The notes beneath the pieces were generated by a model. That model saw only the letters and a list, made by a program, of their open reading frames with translations, did no database searches and was not told the DNA's origin. A stretch of DNA of 64,000 bases from the NCBI GenBank assembly GCA_025093985.1, contig JACAAK010000012.1:1364001-1428000 (forward strand). The letters run 5' to 3'. This DNA is from Calvatia gigantea. Lineage: Eukaryota; Basidiomycota; Agaricomycetes; Agaricales; Lycoperdaceae. A program made the position numbers and the translations under genes. Shown here piece by piece: positions 34,627 through 46,649 of the stretch; the first letter of the stretch is position 1, and every line of letters begins with the position of its first letter.

Positions 34627-37600
34627 TCAATACAACTCCTTCCTGCCATGCTGCAACCTGATCGGTACGTGCCCTCCATCCAATATACTCAACGACCTTA
34701 TCATACCATGGGTGCTCACTGCTCCTTCGGTCCTTGCTGACATAGGCGCAAAATCATCGTGGTCCTCCGGGGTAATAGCAAAACTCATCCCAGTCTTATC
34801 TACACCAAGAATCGTGGGTGCACCACCGGCTTCAACGGCTGATATAGGCACATCTACCCCTGACGAAGAAGGAGGGATGACAAGAGGTTGGAGATGCATG
34901 CTTCCACGAACATAAGGGCTCCTAGTCGGTTGTGGCGTAATTCGTCGAGGAGCCTTGCCAATGCTCTTGATGCGGCTAAGTGGGGCGCCACCGCTCGTCT
35001 GAGTGGGTCTTTGCAGCCAATAGTATTGATCTGGCTGTCCATCGGGGACATCGCGGCCGGAAGTGGTGGTTGCGTCCTTTTGACGTTTCTGCTGTTGCCT
35101 CTCGAATTCACCACGAGTCTGAGCACTCAAGCTCCGCCTGTGGGCGGTAGTGCCCGCAAACGGCACACCCAAGGTTCCCAAGCCAGCTGAGTTCCACTCC
35201 TTCAGAGCCGTTCCAAAATCAAGGATGCCAGGCGATGTCTGACCAGAGGTTGAAGGTCCCCTACTCAGAGCGTGCGAGTATGTAGACGCAGTGAACGGAG
35301 TAGTGGGAGACGTGACCCCAATGGTGGTAACCCTAGAGTTGCGACGCGTAGAAGGAGGATACATAGTCGAAATGAACGACTGTGGGTGCCTCAGTTTCAC
35401 CGACATCGAGAGTGGCGAAAGTTCGCTCGTAGTTCCTCGATAACTCGTTGTATCGTCGTCATCAAAAGGGTCAATTGAATGTGCTATGAACTGCGGATGA
35501 GTCTGAGCCTCCGAGAGGACCTGTTGTATTGGCTGCATCTGGGATAATCTTTGAGGGCTCCTCACTGGTCGCGGTGGCGGCGGTGCGCGGCGTGGTTCTT
35601 GGTCAGGGAGGGACGGAAGCGGAATGGAAGGCGTCGTGGTGACCGGTTTGCCCTTCATCTTTACTTCAGCTGGGATCCTGCTTCGAATGGCCTCCTCCGT
35701 ATCTGTGCTCTCCGCGGTCCTCGCCCGCCCATGCCCATGAGAACTTCCGTTCCTACTTTCATCGGAACCGTGACCGGTGGAGCTCCCTTCGATTTTCTCG
35801 TTGATGGCAACCGCCTGAATGCCAATGTTTGCAACAATGGCTCCAGGAGGTAGTCCAGGGAACTGCCCGGCCAAATCACGTACTGCTTGGAGTGTAAGTG
35901 AACGTGTATCCCGCTTTGTTTCATCACCGGAGTCATCACCGGAGTCGAGAGAGGGTGTGACGGTATATATGGTGATCCCGCTGGCGTAATTATTAACAAC
36001 AGATTCGACGGTTGATACTCGTTGCTGCTGCCTAGGTTGGGGGGTGGGTGTCTGGGGTCCCGGAATGGGTGATTGTCGCAAAGGTACAACCCCGGATGAT
36101 GGTTGCTGAGCAGTTGGTGAGGATGGATCGATTATGTTGGACTTTGGCGTCATAGCAGTCGGGGTTTGCGGCTGCCTAGGTGGTGTGGCGGGAGGCAGAC
36201 TTTCGCTTCCACTCAGGGTCATGGCTACCTTGGTGCTTGGAACAGGATACAACATTGCCCTCGCCAACGCGGATTTGTGGCTCGAGAGCGAGACTTTCCT
36301 TCGTGGTGTGTTGATGATTTCAGCTTGAGCAGCTGAGAGATCAGACACTTGGGAATATTCAGAGTTCCGAGTCGAATTGGCGAGGTAGGCTGGAGCAGGG
36401 GGTTCCAGAACATTAAAAAAGTCGATAGGACCGTGACCGAGAGTGTAGGATGTTTTGGGTGTATCAAGAACGGATGGGAGGTCCGAGGAGTGGGAATAAC
36501 TGGAAGGGGTGTCGCCATAAGGATGCGTTCCGTACCTGTACAAATTTTCAGACTCGACGGTATGTCCATGTGTGGATGAAGCGGGGTACCCGTGCGACTT
36601 CCGGTATTCCTCCACGGATTCAACTGTTGGTGTCCTGACACTCTGAGCAATAACGTCCGAGGATGGCAGTTCCACTTGTGAGAGGCGAAGATGGAGACTG
36701 GGTGTACCATGACTATATTGAACCGTGACGCGGCTTGATGACTTTGAGGAATACTGGGACATCCGGCGAGCTTTTACTTTTGCAAACTCGTTCATGCCTG
36801 GAAGACCCTTTGAGCCCAAAGCTGGGCCTGGGGTAGGCGAAGCCAACTTTTCCCCAAAGACGATAGGTGATGTATCGTAGAAAGACCGGAGAGACCCCTT
36901 CGGACTCAGCTCAGGGGCGCCATATGGATGTGGTTTTTCGTCATTGTTGTAGGATACAACCAGTGGTGCACGAGGTTTGGCATGGAATGCGGTAGCGGTG
37001 GGTGAGAGCTGATGGAATGTGCTGAGCCGTGGATTTGAAATGATTCCGCGGAGCTTGGAGCGCCGAAAACCTTTTGGGGAGTTCCTAGACTCAAGTTCGC
37101 CGCGTATGGCTTCAAAGTCTTCCGTTGCATCAACACTACAAAAAAGTTAATCATGAATCAAGATTAAGATGGTTGTTGATTTCCAAGATGACATGTAAGA
37201 CGTACCCTTTGGCGACACCGATACAAAGCAACGCCCTGCCCAATAATCGGATCACCCTTCGAACATAAGCTATCGGAACTCCATTGAACACGAATCCAAT
37301 AACAGTCTCAATCGCGCCAAGTTTGATCCCAGCGTTAATCCATCCAATACCTTTGTACAGGACTGCAGCGTCCTTCGAATCAGTTTCAATGTTGCGTTGA
37401 ATGAGAAATGCGCGGATTAGGCGGTAGAACGCAAAGCCAAAGCACGAGGCTTGGAAGGCGGTGAGGAGGGCGAGGGTTATGGAAGAAAAGAATGTCCAGA
37501 CGAAGTGTTCCGACTCGCCGTTAAAGTAAACTTTGACGTGTTCAGGCCCAAGGACTGTTTGGTGATAGAACCGTTAGCCACTTGTTTAAGTTCGAAATAA

Positions 37601-38223
37601 GAAAGGCATACCATAGGATATTCCAGCAAAAGAAGCAACGGTGTTTACAGCAATGACAGGAGGGATGGATATTAGCAGTAGTGGCCGAACGATTCGCCGA
37701 ATGCGGGAAGGAACAATGGGGAGGCATTCAGCACGGACGAAAGCATATAAAAACGCCATGTAGAAGAGTATTTGTAGGAAAGAAAGTGCACCTGGAAAGG
37801 CGTCAGTGATCGACCAAGACGGAGAGAACACAAACAAAGGAGTACCTATGGACTGGTCAATACCTCTGAAAACCGGTATCTTCACCTGCGCAGCAGGTAA
37901 TTTGAACGAAAGAACTTCAATCAGTGCGAGTAAAAAGAAAATCCATCCTTCCGCTACCAGAAAAAGGTGTCGCCTATGCCAATTTCAATTAGCGAACCCA
38001 ACGCTTCTGAGCTACAAGAATCAACTCACCGACCAGAACCCCGATTAGTAAAAATCAAAGAAGTTGAAAAGATTGCTTCGAGTGCAACAGGTATTATAAG
38101 CAAGACATGGTGTATCTCCGAGCCCTGCGAGTAATAACAGCGGAGGGCAGAAGCTAGAGAGACGCAAGAATCGGGACGGATATGGTGTGCACTTTGCGAC
38201 GTCGCAGGCGTCGGTGCTGTCAT
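34627..38223 (-). CDS. multi-pass membrane protein with long Ser/Pro-rich tail
   Basis: The likely start at 38223 reads MTAPTPATSQSAHHIRPDS. Short exons encode six or seven hydrophobic helices: HHVLLIIPVALEAIFSTSLI, FLVAEGWIFFLLALIEVLSF, LSFLQILFYMAFLYAFV, PLLLISIPPVIAVNTVASFA, WTFFSSITLALLTAFQASCF and IKLGAIETVIGFVFNGV. The final exon adds more than 750 residues, including DATEDFEAIRGELESRNS and a low-complexity tail rich in Ser, Thr, Pro and Gln with proline runs. The tail is probably cytosolic. The overall plan, a small polytopic core plus a large disordered tail, recalls fungal sensor or channel-like proteins, but I cannot name the family. The frame is continuous from about 37150 to the stop. 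Confidence 0.7.
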
Positions 38224-38962
38224 TTGACTTCACTTCAGGTTTGATGTGGGTTGTGTGACGTGCTGGAGGGCATTTCAAATGACGACGATAATTCCTGAGC
38301 CCGTCAGTGAGAGTATCTCTTGGTTGACAATGGCGGGGTTTCGGGCTGGAGGAGGTGGGAACGAACGAAGAAAGAAGGAACGGAAGCAGACTTGCTGCAA
38401 GACCAGAGGGACACTCCAAAAGGTGGCTCCGGTGATAGAAAAGAATTGTTCCAGCCAAGCAATGAATAGCCAGGGAGAACAAGGGAAATACGAAAGGAAG
38501 GAGAAATAGGGAGGCGGGAGTAAGAAACAGGGGAGGGTGAGAATGAATGCCCAGCAATCAAATCAATGTCTCCAGCGCTGATTGGGATAAAATGTCTTAG
38601 AGAAAGGTGCATTCTGATCAGACTGGTTGATGTACATTGAGCCAGGTGATGTTTCCGTTGCTACCATGGTCAAACCCGGAAACACAGGCAGCGTATGTCA
38701 GAAAACTTCCCAAAGCGGATAACTTTGACATCTACCACCAGTCAATAATTCATTTGGCTATAAATCTGGTGTTTCGTGCTACCAACAATCGCTGATGGCC
38801 AGAGAACGCAGAACGGCGCGTCCTACTTGTCGCATTCGCTGAACGGTTGAAGAGCCGAGCAGTTAACCCAGGTTGACGGATAATGGAATTACGTAATTGG
38901 GTTTATTTTGGAACCTTTGATTTTGCACTTTTTGCCGGTTGCGACGACTTGTTAATATCGAC
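38224..38962. promoter_or_regulatory. divergent intergenic region
   Basis: This 0.74-kb region separates two divergent genes and must contain both promoters. An open minus-strand frame that runs through 38304-38612 looks like chance. No motif is assigned. Confidence 0.4.
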
Positions 38963-40916
38963 ATGGTTGTGAGTGTCCATCCCTATCTATCCCTATTCAA
39001 ACAAGAGATGACATTACATGCAGCGAATATCTGTCCTGCAACATGCGCCAGAGCAGCACCTACCCACGCGTCGGGGGGATCCAACACCCCAGTCCCGGAA
39101 TCTTAATCCCCTTATGCACCCCTTCGCCCGGGCTCGAGAACGGACACGCGCACTCAACGCAGTCAAAATGGAGCGCATCTTTGCGAAACCTTTTATTGCC
39201 GCACTAGAAGGCCATATCGACGCAGTGGAAACAATGACGAAACAACCTGACTCAATGGTGAACATCGCAAGTGGCAGCTGGAGCGGTGGTGCGCATCTGT
39301 CTAACTGTCCATGATTTGACACTTATTAACTGTCTACTGACTCGACGCACCCCCGCTGATTTTTTGCACTGCGGGCAACAGATGTTATCCTGCACGACCT
39401 CATGACAAGACAGATAACAAAGAAGATTCCTCGGGCACACAAAGGCAAAGTCTCTGGAGTATGTTATGCGTCGGCGGATAAGCTTCTGAGCTGCGGTGTT
39501 GATCGCACGGTAAAACTCTGGCCATTGACAGGTGACAGCAGCGAGGGATCGTCGGTGAGTTATTTTTTGTGAACGTCGTGCCTGTGCTGATTCCTGTCCT
39601 CACTGTCGACCTTCTCTCTTTCCTTGTGTTGATCTTCCCATCATTTATTGTTGGCTGACGTTGTTTGGGCGCCTTGCGTATCTTCACCTAACAGACACAC
39701 CCCTTGAACGTCTTCCCTGGAAAAGCTGCGTTCAAGTAAGTATTTGACGATGCATCACTTCTCTACTCTGGGTCTGTCCTTACGTTCCCTTCCCACCTAG
39801 CGCAATTGACCACCATAGATCAGATGGTCTGTTCGCAACAGCATCTAATATCGTCCAAATATGGGACGAGACTAAGTACGTGTTCTACTACCTCACATCA
39901 ATCACGCTGATCGTATACCTCATCTATCCACTTCTTTCTGATAACCACATTGGCTCGGAAATTATGCCACTCCGCTCGTGCAACCCTCTAGAACATCACC
40001 AATCTCGAATCTGACCTTCCCAACATCCACAGAAACAATCACCGCCCTCAAATTCAACCTCGCCGAATCCTCAATCCTCGCATCATGCGGATCCGACCGG
40101 ACATTCACCCTCTACGACATCCGCACCTCAAAGGCCGAACGTAGGGTCATAATGAAATTCCAGTCCACATCGTTATCCTGGTCGCCTACATTACCCACTC
40201 TGTTATTGCTGGCATCCGAGGATCACAATCTGTACACGTTTGATGTAAGACACCTGGACCGTCCAACACAGATATATAAAGCGCATGTAAGTGCTGTTAC
40301 AAGTTGTGAATGGAGTCCAACAGGGATGGAATTTGTTAGTGGAGGATGGGACAAGACAGTAAGGATTTGGCAGTTCAAGGATGGAACAGGTGTGCAGAGA
40401 CCAGAGGTATACCATACGAAGCGGATGCAAAGGTATCTGGACATCTGTCTACCTTCCTTGATCCTTCTGATACTGATGCCGGGATGATTTAGAGTGACAT
40501 CGACACTTTTCTCTGCTGATGCGCGGTTTGTGCTATCTGGCTCCGACGAAGGCAACATTCGTGTGTGGAAGGCTAAAGCGTCTGAAAAACTTGGCGTTAT
40601 CACCGCTCGGGAACGTGCTGCTATTGAATACCGCAACAAGCTTAAGGAGAGATGGTCCGTTGATAGCGAAGTTTCCAGAATTTCTCGGTACGTTTTCCCG
40701 CTGTTCTATCTTCATCGAACCCAGATTTTAGTATTCACGACCGGAACTCGCAGATCGCGACATCTACCAAAAACAATCCGGTCTACGGACACACTCAAAC
40801 ATACGATGTTGGAGGCCAGGAGAGTCAAGGAGGAACGGAGGAGGAAACATACAAGGGCAGGAGAAACGAAACCGAAGGCGGAGAGGAAGAAAGTCGTCGT
40901 TGCGGAACAGACATAA
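38963..40916 (+). CDS. SOF1: SOF1/DCAF13-like WD40 protein of rRNA processing
   Basis: SOF1 is a nucleolar component of the small-subunit processome needed for 18S rRNA maturation. Eight exons (38963-38968, 39024-39288, 39382-39554, 39695-39735, 39801-39875, 39992-40432, 40493-40687, 40754-40916) give exactly 452 aa, the normal family length. The first exon is only ATG plus one codon. The N-terminus has RNLNPLMHPFARARERTRAL and KMERIFAKPFIAALEGHIDA. WD repeats follow: DRTVKLWP, NIVQIWDE, GWDKTVRIWQF and EGNIRVWKA. The end has the Sof1-specific tail LEARRVKEERRRKHTRAGE. All splice sites keep the frame. Expression is expected to be constitutive. Confidence 0.95.
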
Positions 40917-41256
40917 CATCAACAATTCAAAAATTGCAGACCTACCACCAGCCACTTTCCTTTTGCACGTCGCTTCAATTTCCATGGTTACTTGTTAGTT
41001 GCGCAGTCCGTTTGGTATGCATCCCCGGTTATTAGCAGGACCCCTAAATATCACAGTAATGTACGTCGGAAAATCCGAGGCTTCAAAGCTTCAACCTGCG
41101 GATGGAGGTCAGGCCAAAATACCCATTTTCCTCCAGATTCCCGACCGACCTCCCGAGGGCGCCGCAAAACCTGCGGATCTGGGCGCCTACATTCCGAAAA
41201 GGAAAATTTTCCCATGTAATCATGGGTGGTATGAGCTTCAGAGTGACGCTACTAAG

Positions 41257-41879
41257 ATTAGTCACAAGTTGGCCAGTGGTCGGGTGGTGGCCACCCCGCG
41301 ATATCTCACTCCGTACTGAACGTACCCTCACCAAATCTGACAATGGAATAGCTCTTTTATATGCGAACATGGTTGTGCAAAAAAATTATTGTACTGCTGC
41401 CACAAAAAAAACAATTGGCAATGTGAGCTGGTTTCATTGTCCTTCCGCCATTTGATTCCGAGATTTTTGCCGATCCCGTTATTCTTTCAAAGTGAAACTC
41501 CTTGAGCGCGTTACGACAATACTAAGGAAGCTATGTATGCATGGCTTGCAAGATACAGGAAACATTGGTGGCCAAGCACGAGTGCGTGACAACAGCATGG
41601 ATTGAAGCTCCGCCGATGTACAGGCTGCGCTAAAGTGTAGGGAGCCATCAAAATCTGATGTGACAAATCCGCGACAAACAGGTGGCCATCTTGTGAACAT
41701 TTGACTAGCCCTCACTGGAACTGCCCCAGCAGTGTTGTTACTCAAAGTAAAATTGTAAAAAATTCATAAAGCTTTAAAAAAGACATTTTTACGCATATAT
41801 TCAACGTATCAGTACAGGATGAGGAATATGGAAGGAACGAGAGCCCAAACATCCGAAAAGTGGCCAACTTGTGACTAAC
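41257..41879. repeat. inverted repeat pair, possible small DNA element
   Basis: The 18-bp word ttagtcacaagttggcca (41257-41274) returns as its perfect reverse complement at 41862-41879, with weaker matching for some bases on both outer and inner sides. The 590 bp between have no convincing ORF. It could be the ends of a non-autonomous transposon. Confidence 0.4.
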
Positions 41880-42104
41880 GATAGTAGACACCAAAGTTGG
41901 CCCCCCCAGGATTGCCGACGGTGCCGACCAGTCACTGGCCAGCCCTGACCTGCGGATCCCCCCACCTACCTTGAGCGACGTTAGGACCCCCGAATATGGG
42001 GGGGGATTCCCTGATCCGAGATTTGGGCTTTTTATCCGCACAAATTTTCTAAAGTTTTTTGCGACTCTTATCCAGAAAATAATCAGGGACCTCCGGCTAG
42101 TGTT

Positions 42105-42685
42105 TACGGAAGCCCATACGGACCAGGTCTAGGTTTTATGAAAATTCATGCCGGAATCACTGATCTGGTCCTGCTCTCGTAATTTTAAGTGTCATCCGCT
42201 GTCACACGCCCAATTTGTTGTTATTTTCATAGTCCTCACCAGGTATGCGGCGCTGTAATCTCAATGTTCGCCGGTCTAGTACTGATAAATGGTTCATCTG
42301 ATTCCCGGGCGCTAAGATTATAACTAAAGCATTTGATAACACCTCCCACTAAGTCCATAGACAAAACTGGGTGTTTTTTAAATGTTACTGCTACGATTAC
42401 ACTGTGAGCACAATTGCCCCTAATTTACAGGTGGGATTTCTCCAAATTATCAGCGGGGGTACACTTCGAGCACTGGTGGATTGGCACCAGAATTCCATCT
42501 CCCAGGCAGTCATCCCCGCCTGAGTAAGCCGAAAGTACACAGCTAATTAGAAATTAGGTGAGGAAACAAAAGAAAAAGAGCCATTTAGTCACATTCAAAG
42601 AGTTATGGGGTTCCAGGACCCTGGCCACAAGCCATATACAGCTTGCTACATGCAAACTTAGACCTGGTCCCTATGGGCTTCCATA
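42105..42685. mobile_element. MITE-like element with terminal inverted repeats
   Basis: Terminal inverted repeats of about 32 bp begin tacggaagcccata on the left and tatggaagcccata on the right complement, continuing through gaccaggtct. I count about three mismatches. Both ends are flanked by agtgtt (42099-42104 and 42686-42691), a 6-bp target duplication. The 581-bp body has no ORF, so mobility would need a transposase from elsewhere. No superfamily is assigned. Confidence 0.7.
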
Positions 42686-43159
42686 AGTGTTGTCAATGGT
42701 GTGGTTCAGTCAAGCTCAGTGTGGCTCTGGTGGCTCTTGTGCCCCAGAACTGAACCCTTGATAGCTGAACTGGTGCTAGACCACTTGGCTCTAGGCCATT
42801 TTTAGAATTCAGCTACTGAAAGGTGAGATGCCAGTTATTGTCATTGACTTTGTCATCCAGCAGACCATCTATGTGTTCAGTAATGTCAGGGTTTGAAGAA
42901 ATTAGGTTTATATATAATATGATGGCTGGAAATCCCCCCATTGGGGTGCCAGGAGATAATCTGGCCATCTCTGCCACTACCTCTGATTATAAGTGTTGCA
43001 TGGCCTCCAATGTCAACTGAAGTTCCTGGATATGGTCTGAGTAGACTCACACAACTCAATTATTCACTTCACAAATGTCCAGACACTTCAAAACCACCTA
43101 AGTTGTTGTTTTTTCTACATGCTACCTAATCCCTGACCCCACATAAGCAAGAGGAGGGT

Positions 43160-43164
43160 TCTGT
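43160..43164. repeat. left target-site duplication (tctgt) of the chromovirus
   Basis: The five bases tctgt directly before the 5' LTR recur directly after the 3' LTR at 58638-58642. Confidence 0.85.
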
Positions 43165-43472
43165 TGTTATGGTTTTTCACCAATCACATTGTACTCTGTC
43201 TCTGTCTGCATTTCTATACCATTAGTCCATCTGTTTCACCTATTCCTGTTGAGCAATCTCTGGCTATGACTTGTACTAACTACTAAGCCAACCTGATTGG
43301 ACATTTCATGTAGTAGCCCCATCCATTCAACTGGATGTCTCTCTGTATTTAAGCATACATACATTCACTGTATTCAGTATGCTTAACCATCTCTTGTTCT
43401 CCTCCCCTTACTCGCCCTCAAGTCTTAGCCCAAAGTTGCAACCTGAGGTAAACTCAGACTAAGGTCATAACA
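43165..43472 (+). repeat. 5' LTR of the chromovirus
   Basis: 308 bp with TG..CA ends (TGTTATG / CATAACA). It contains a TATA-like tatttaag at 43346-43353 and a predicted transcript start near 43379. It matches the split 3' LTR (56403-56460 and 58383-58637). Confidence 0.9.
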
Positions 43473-43474
43473 TT

Positions 43475-43485
43475 TGGTTAAGCAT
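43475..43485 (+). promoter_or_regulatory. primer-binding site, complementary to the transcript 5' end
   Basis: TGGTTAAGCAT, 2 nt after the LTR, is the exact reverse complement of ATGCTTAACCA at 43379-43389 within the LTR. That word lies about 30 bp downstream of the TATA-like box. This is the arrangement of Tf1-type self-priming rather than tRNA priming. Confidence 0.7.
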
Positions 43486-43551
43486 CCCCACCTCACCTTG
43501 TAAGGAGTAGGCTGAAACAGGCCTGAACAAAGACAACCCAGGAGCTAGTAT

Positions 43552-44622
43552 ATGAGCTCGAACCCAGATGAATATAGAGAACCAAATCTCAAAGTCACCA
43601 ATGACGAATCTGAAACATTGGACAAAGAAAAAACAGGGAATGCTGAAGTACCTGAAGAGCCAACCAGAGAAACACATGATGAACCTGGAGCAAACCCAGC
43701 AGAAGAAGAAGTACTATCAGAACTTCTAAATGAACTTGACCTAGCAGAGGAAGAGTTAATCCATCAGGAGAAATCAGACAAATCAAGCTCAGATAAAACA
43801 GAATCAGAAACTGACTCTGATATGACTGACAATGCAGTAGTACTCACAACAGTGTCCGGTGGGAAAGGATTAGTGCCAGACCCAGGGTTTTTCGATGGTA
43901 CCCACACCAAATTCGATGACTGGTGGAGAGCAATGATGCTCTTCATGAAGTTCAACAAAATAGTCTCAGTGAATGATAAAGCTATAGCGGTCTTAGCCAG
44001 GCTAAGAGGAGGAACAGCAGGAGCCTATGCTGTAATGAAGGCCCCACAAATCCTAGACGGAGAAGACTCAGTGGACTGGAAAGCATTCTCCAAGGACTTT
44101 AGGAAAACCTTCTCCAATGATGCCTCAAATAGCAAAGCGGAATGGCAAATCGAAAAATTCAAACAAGGGAACAAAAACATGGCAGACTACCTAATTGAAT
44201 TCCAAGTCCTAAAGAGCAAGGTGAAAACAGACAATAAATATGCAATGTTTCTACTCAAGAAAAACGCCAGATAAGACATCATCCACACTATCATAGGATA
44301 TCCACCTAGCACCAGACCAGACACCTATGCAAAATAGACAGAAGCCATTCTCACCATAGGACAGGGGTATGAAGTATTAGAATACCGAGGAGATAAAAAA
44401 ACCAATACTGGAACAACCTATGGAGGAATGGAGGAACCAATGGAAATAGGAAGCCAATGCCACATTTTCAATACTGAAGGAAAACCCAAATGCTATAATT
44501 ACAGCATTTTCAGACATATGGCAAAAGATTGCAAAAAACCCAAAGGGTTAACCTGCTACAACTGCGGTAAAATGGGCTATATAGCAAAGGCCTGTACTGC
44601 ACTCAAGAAAATACAGGTCTGA
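43552..44622 (+). pseudogene. chromovirus gag (broken)
   Basis: The first frame (43552-44274, 240 aa) starts MSSNPDEYREPNLKV, has an acidic N-terminal third and then the gag core FDGTHTKFDDWWRAMM with EWQIEKFKQGNKNMADYLIE. A TAA after KKNAR interrupts it, with a further TAG near 44336. The frame resumes to 44622 with two zinc knuckles. Both are damaged: in the first (CYNYSIFRHMAKDC) the second Cys is Tyr, and in the second (CYNCGKMGYIAKAC) the His is Tyr. Both fit single G>A or C>T changes. Confidence 0.8.
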
Positions 44623-44789
44623 GGAATTGAAGAAACCGGTAACGAAGAAAAAAAGGATTTTTCCAAAGACTCCGAGTAGGTGCTACCTCGAGAGTCAGAA
44701 AGCTTGTATCTAGGACATCAGACAAATTTTACACGATTCCTTAGAGAAGAAAGTGTGAACTAAACCTAAAAGGAAAAATACAAACAGTA

Positions 44790-45360
44790 GAAAAGGAGAT
44801 AATGGTGGACATGATTGTCAACTCAGGATGCACAACCAGCAGCATCAGCAAAAAACTGGTAGACAAGGAAAGACTTCCCACCCGAAAACTAGAATAACAA
44901 ATCTTGGTATTAAACGCAGATGGAACACCAAATCAGGGTGGAAAAGTGACAGAAATGGCCACAATCAACATAGATATCCAAAGACACAAAGAACAGATTG
45001 AAGCATCAGTTGTACAATTACAGGACTGTACAGAAGTCTTCCTGGGGCATGACTGGCTGGTCAAACATAACCCAGAAGTAGATTGGAACAATGGAGAAAT
45101 CAAGTTCACCCAGTGCCCACCAAACTGTCAATTCCCTCACCAAAACATCCCCATTATGGAGAAAATACGGAGCATGGGCACTACAGAAGATTTATGGGAA
45201 GAAGAAGACGAACCAGACCTGACTAAACTGGAAGATCTACCAGACTATATATAGCTGTTCACACATCTATTCAATAAAACAATGTTTGACAAACTCCCAG
45301 AATGAACTGAATGGGACCATGAAATAATCCTAATGGAGGACACTCTAAAAAAGATAAGTG
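44790..45360 (+). pseudogene. chromovirus protease and pol linker (broken)
   Basis: A retroviral-type aspartic protease is recognisable by VDMIVNSGCTTSSIS, where the catalytic DSG has become NSG, and by VFLGHDWLVKHNPEVDWNN further on. Stops occur near 44896, at 45252-45254 and near 45303. The reading runs to LKKIS at the left edge of the inserted LTR element and continues in frame at 52145. Confidence 0.7.
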
Positions 45361-45905
45361 TGTTAAGAGAACAAGTAGACATCCCAATATAAGTTCACAC
45401 TACCTAAGTGTGTAGGTGTCAGTGGTGGAGGGTAGTCGTATTCATCTGGGAGACGGTCCAGTAGGAGAGGCGCATGGTAGCGGACATAGTCCTGCTTATA
45501 CCAGCGTACTCAGAGAGTCTTGAGGAGAAGGGAAGCGATGCTTAAAGAAGCTAGTGTAGAGGACAGAAGACATAGTGTCTTACGCCAAAGGGCGTAGCCA
45601 AAGGGCATACATACTACAATGCTACATAAGAGTATATATACTAATATCCCTGGTCTGTGCACTCTAAACCCTTATATGGGTGAGGTCTAACTACCAGTAG
45701 CATAATTGGAGCATACTGTGTACGACATATGTACTAGAAGGTTCCATGCGGAGTGAATAACCGACTACCAAAAGGGCGGTACAACTACTGCGTACGTAGT
45801 CCATGATGGTCCGTTATTATCGACCCTCTGAAGGTGAAATACTCGAACCCCGTTTCAGCTATAAATAGACTGAACCAATGTAGTGGTATGGAGTGAGATT
45901 CAACA
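45361..45905 (-). repeat. LTR of the inner element (left)
   Basis: 545 bp, TGTTAAGAG..TTCAACA on the plus strand. It is about 97% identical to the right LTR. All differences I could find are transitions. Confidence 0.9.
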
Positions 45906-46649
45906 CTCCTCCTCACTTGAAGGGGGGAAGATTAACGCTTCAATAATCTAGCGGTATTGAAACCAGACTTAGACATTGGAATCTTCAACAAAAGAGCGGC
46001 AGTGCTGAACATCAAATGTCGGAGTCATCAATGATCATGCGGAATTAACCAGCTTTTGAAGGTTGGAAAAGAATTCCTGTAATGGAGAGGAATTGATGCT
46101 AGCGTTTGCTATGATGGCCATAAAGGACGCAACGACAATTGCTTTGAGCTATCAAATGTCCTTTAACTCGACTTTAAACTCCCGCGACTAACTCGCTGCG
46201 ACTTTCGTCTAAGAGCAAGGAGTAGGAAAGCCTAAAAAGGCTCCTCCAGAAATTGTAAACAGCAATTCTTTTGAAGCATTCAACAAGTCTGTTTTTCCGC
46301 GTAGGTGTGAAATACAAAAACCATTTTTGCTGATGCGAAATCCTAAGTGATAAATCACTGGTCGCTAATCCAGTGTGCAATTATTGTGAGATCAGGAAAG
46401 CAGCAGTATTAAGCCAGCATAACCAAGGCCATCACTTTGTGGTTATGTAGATCAATTGGCCGCGGCAGTCACATGAGCTGGCGAAGCAATGATGCTACAA
46501 GCCTTGTTCTGATTTTAACTCGAACAAATTTCAAATTAATGGATTCGCAAATGGAAGTGGTCTCATGCAATTTTCCTCCATGCAAAAGGCATTTCGGCCG
46601 ATGCGGATTAAGGATACAGTCCCAAGGAATGCATACACACTTTTTGTTA

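Noticed and set aside
36225..36710. Minus-strand 161-codon frame
   Set aside because: It is an alternative frame of the long Ser/Pro-rich exon at 34627-36846 and has no independent support.
45820..45850. Possible hammerhead-like ribozyme core in the LTR (ctgaaggtgaaa)
   Set aside because: The required CUGANGA..GAAA arrangement with flanking helices is not present.
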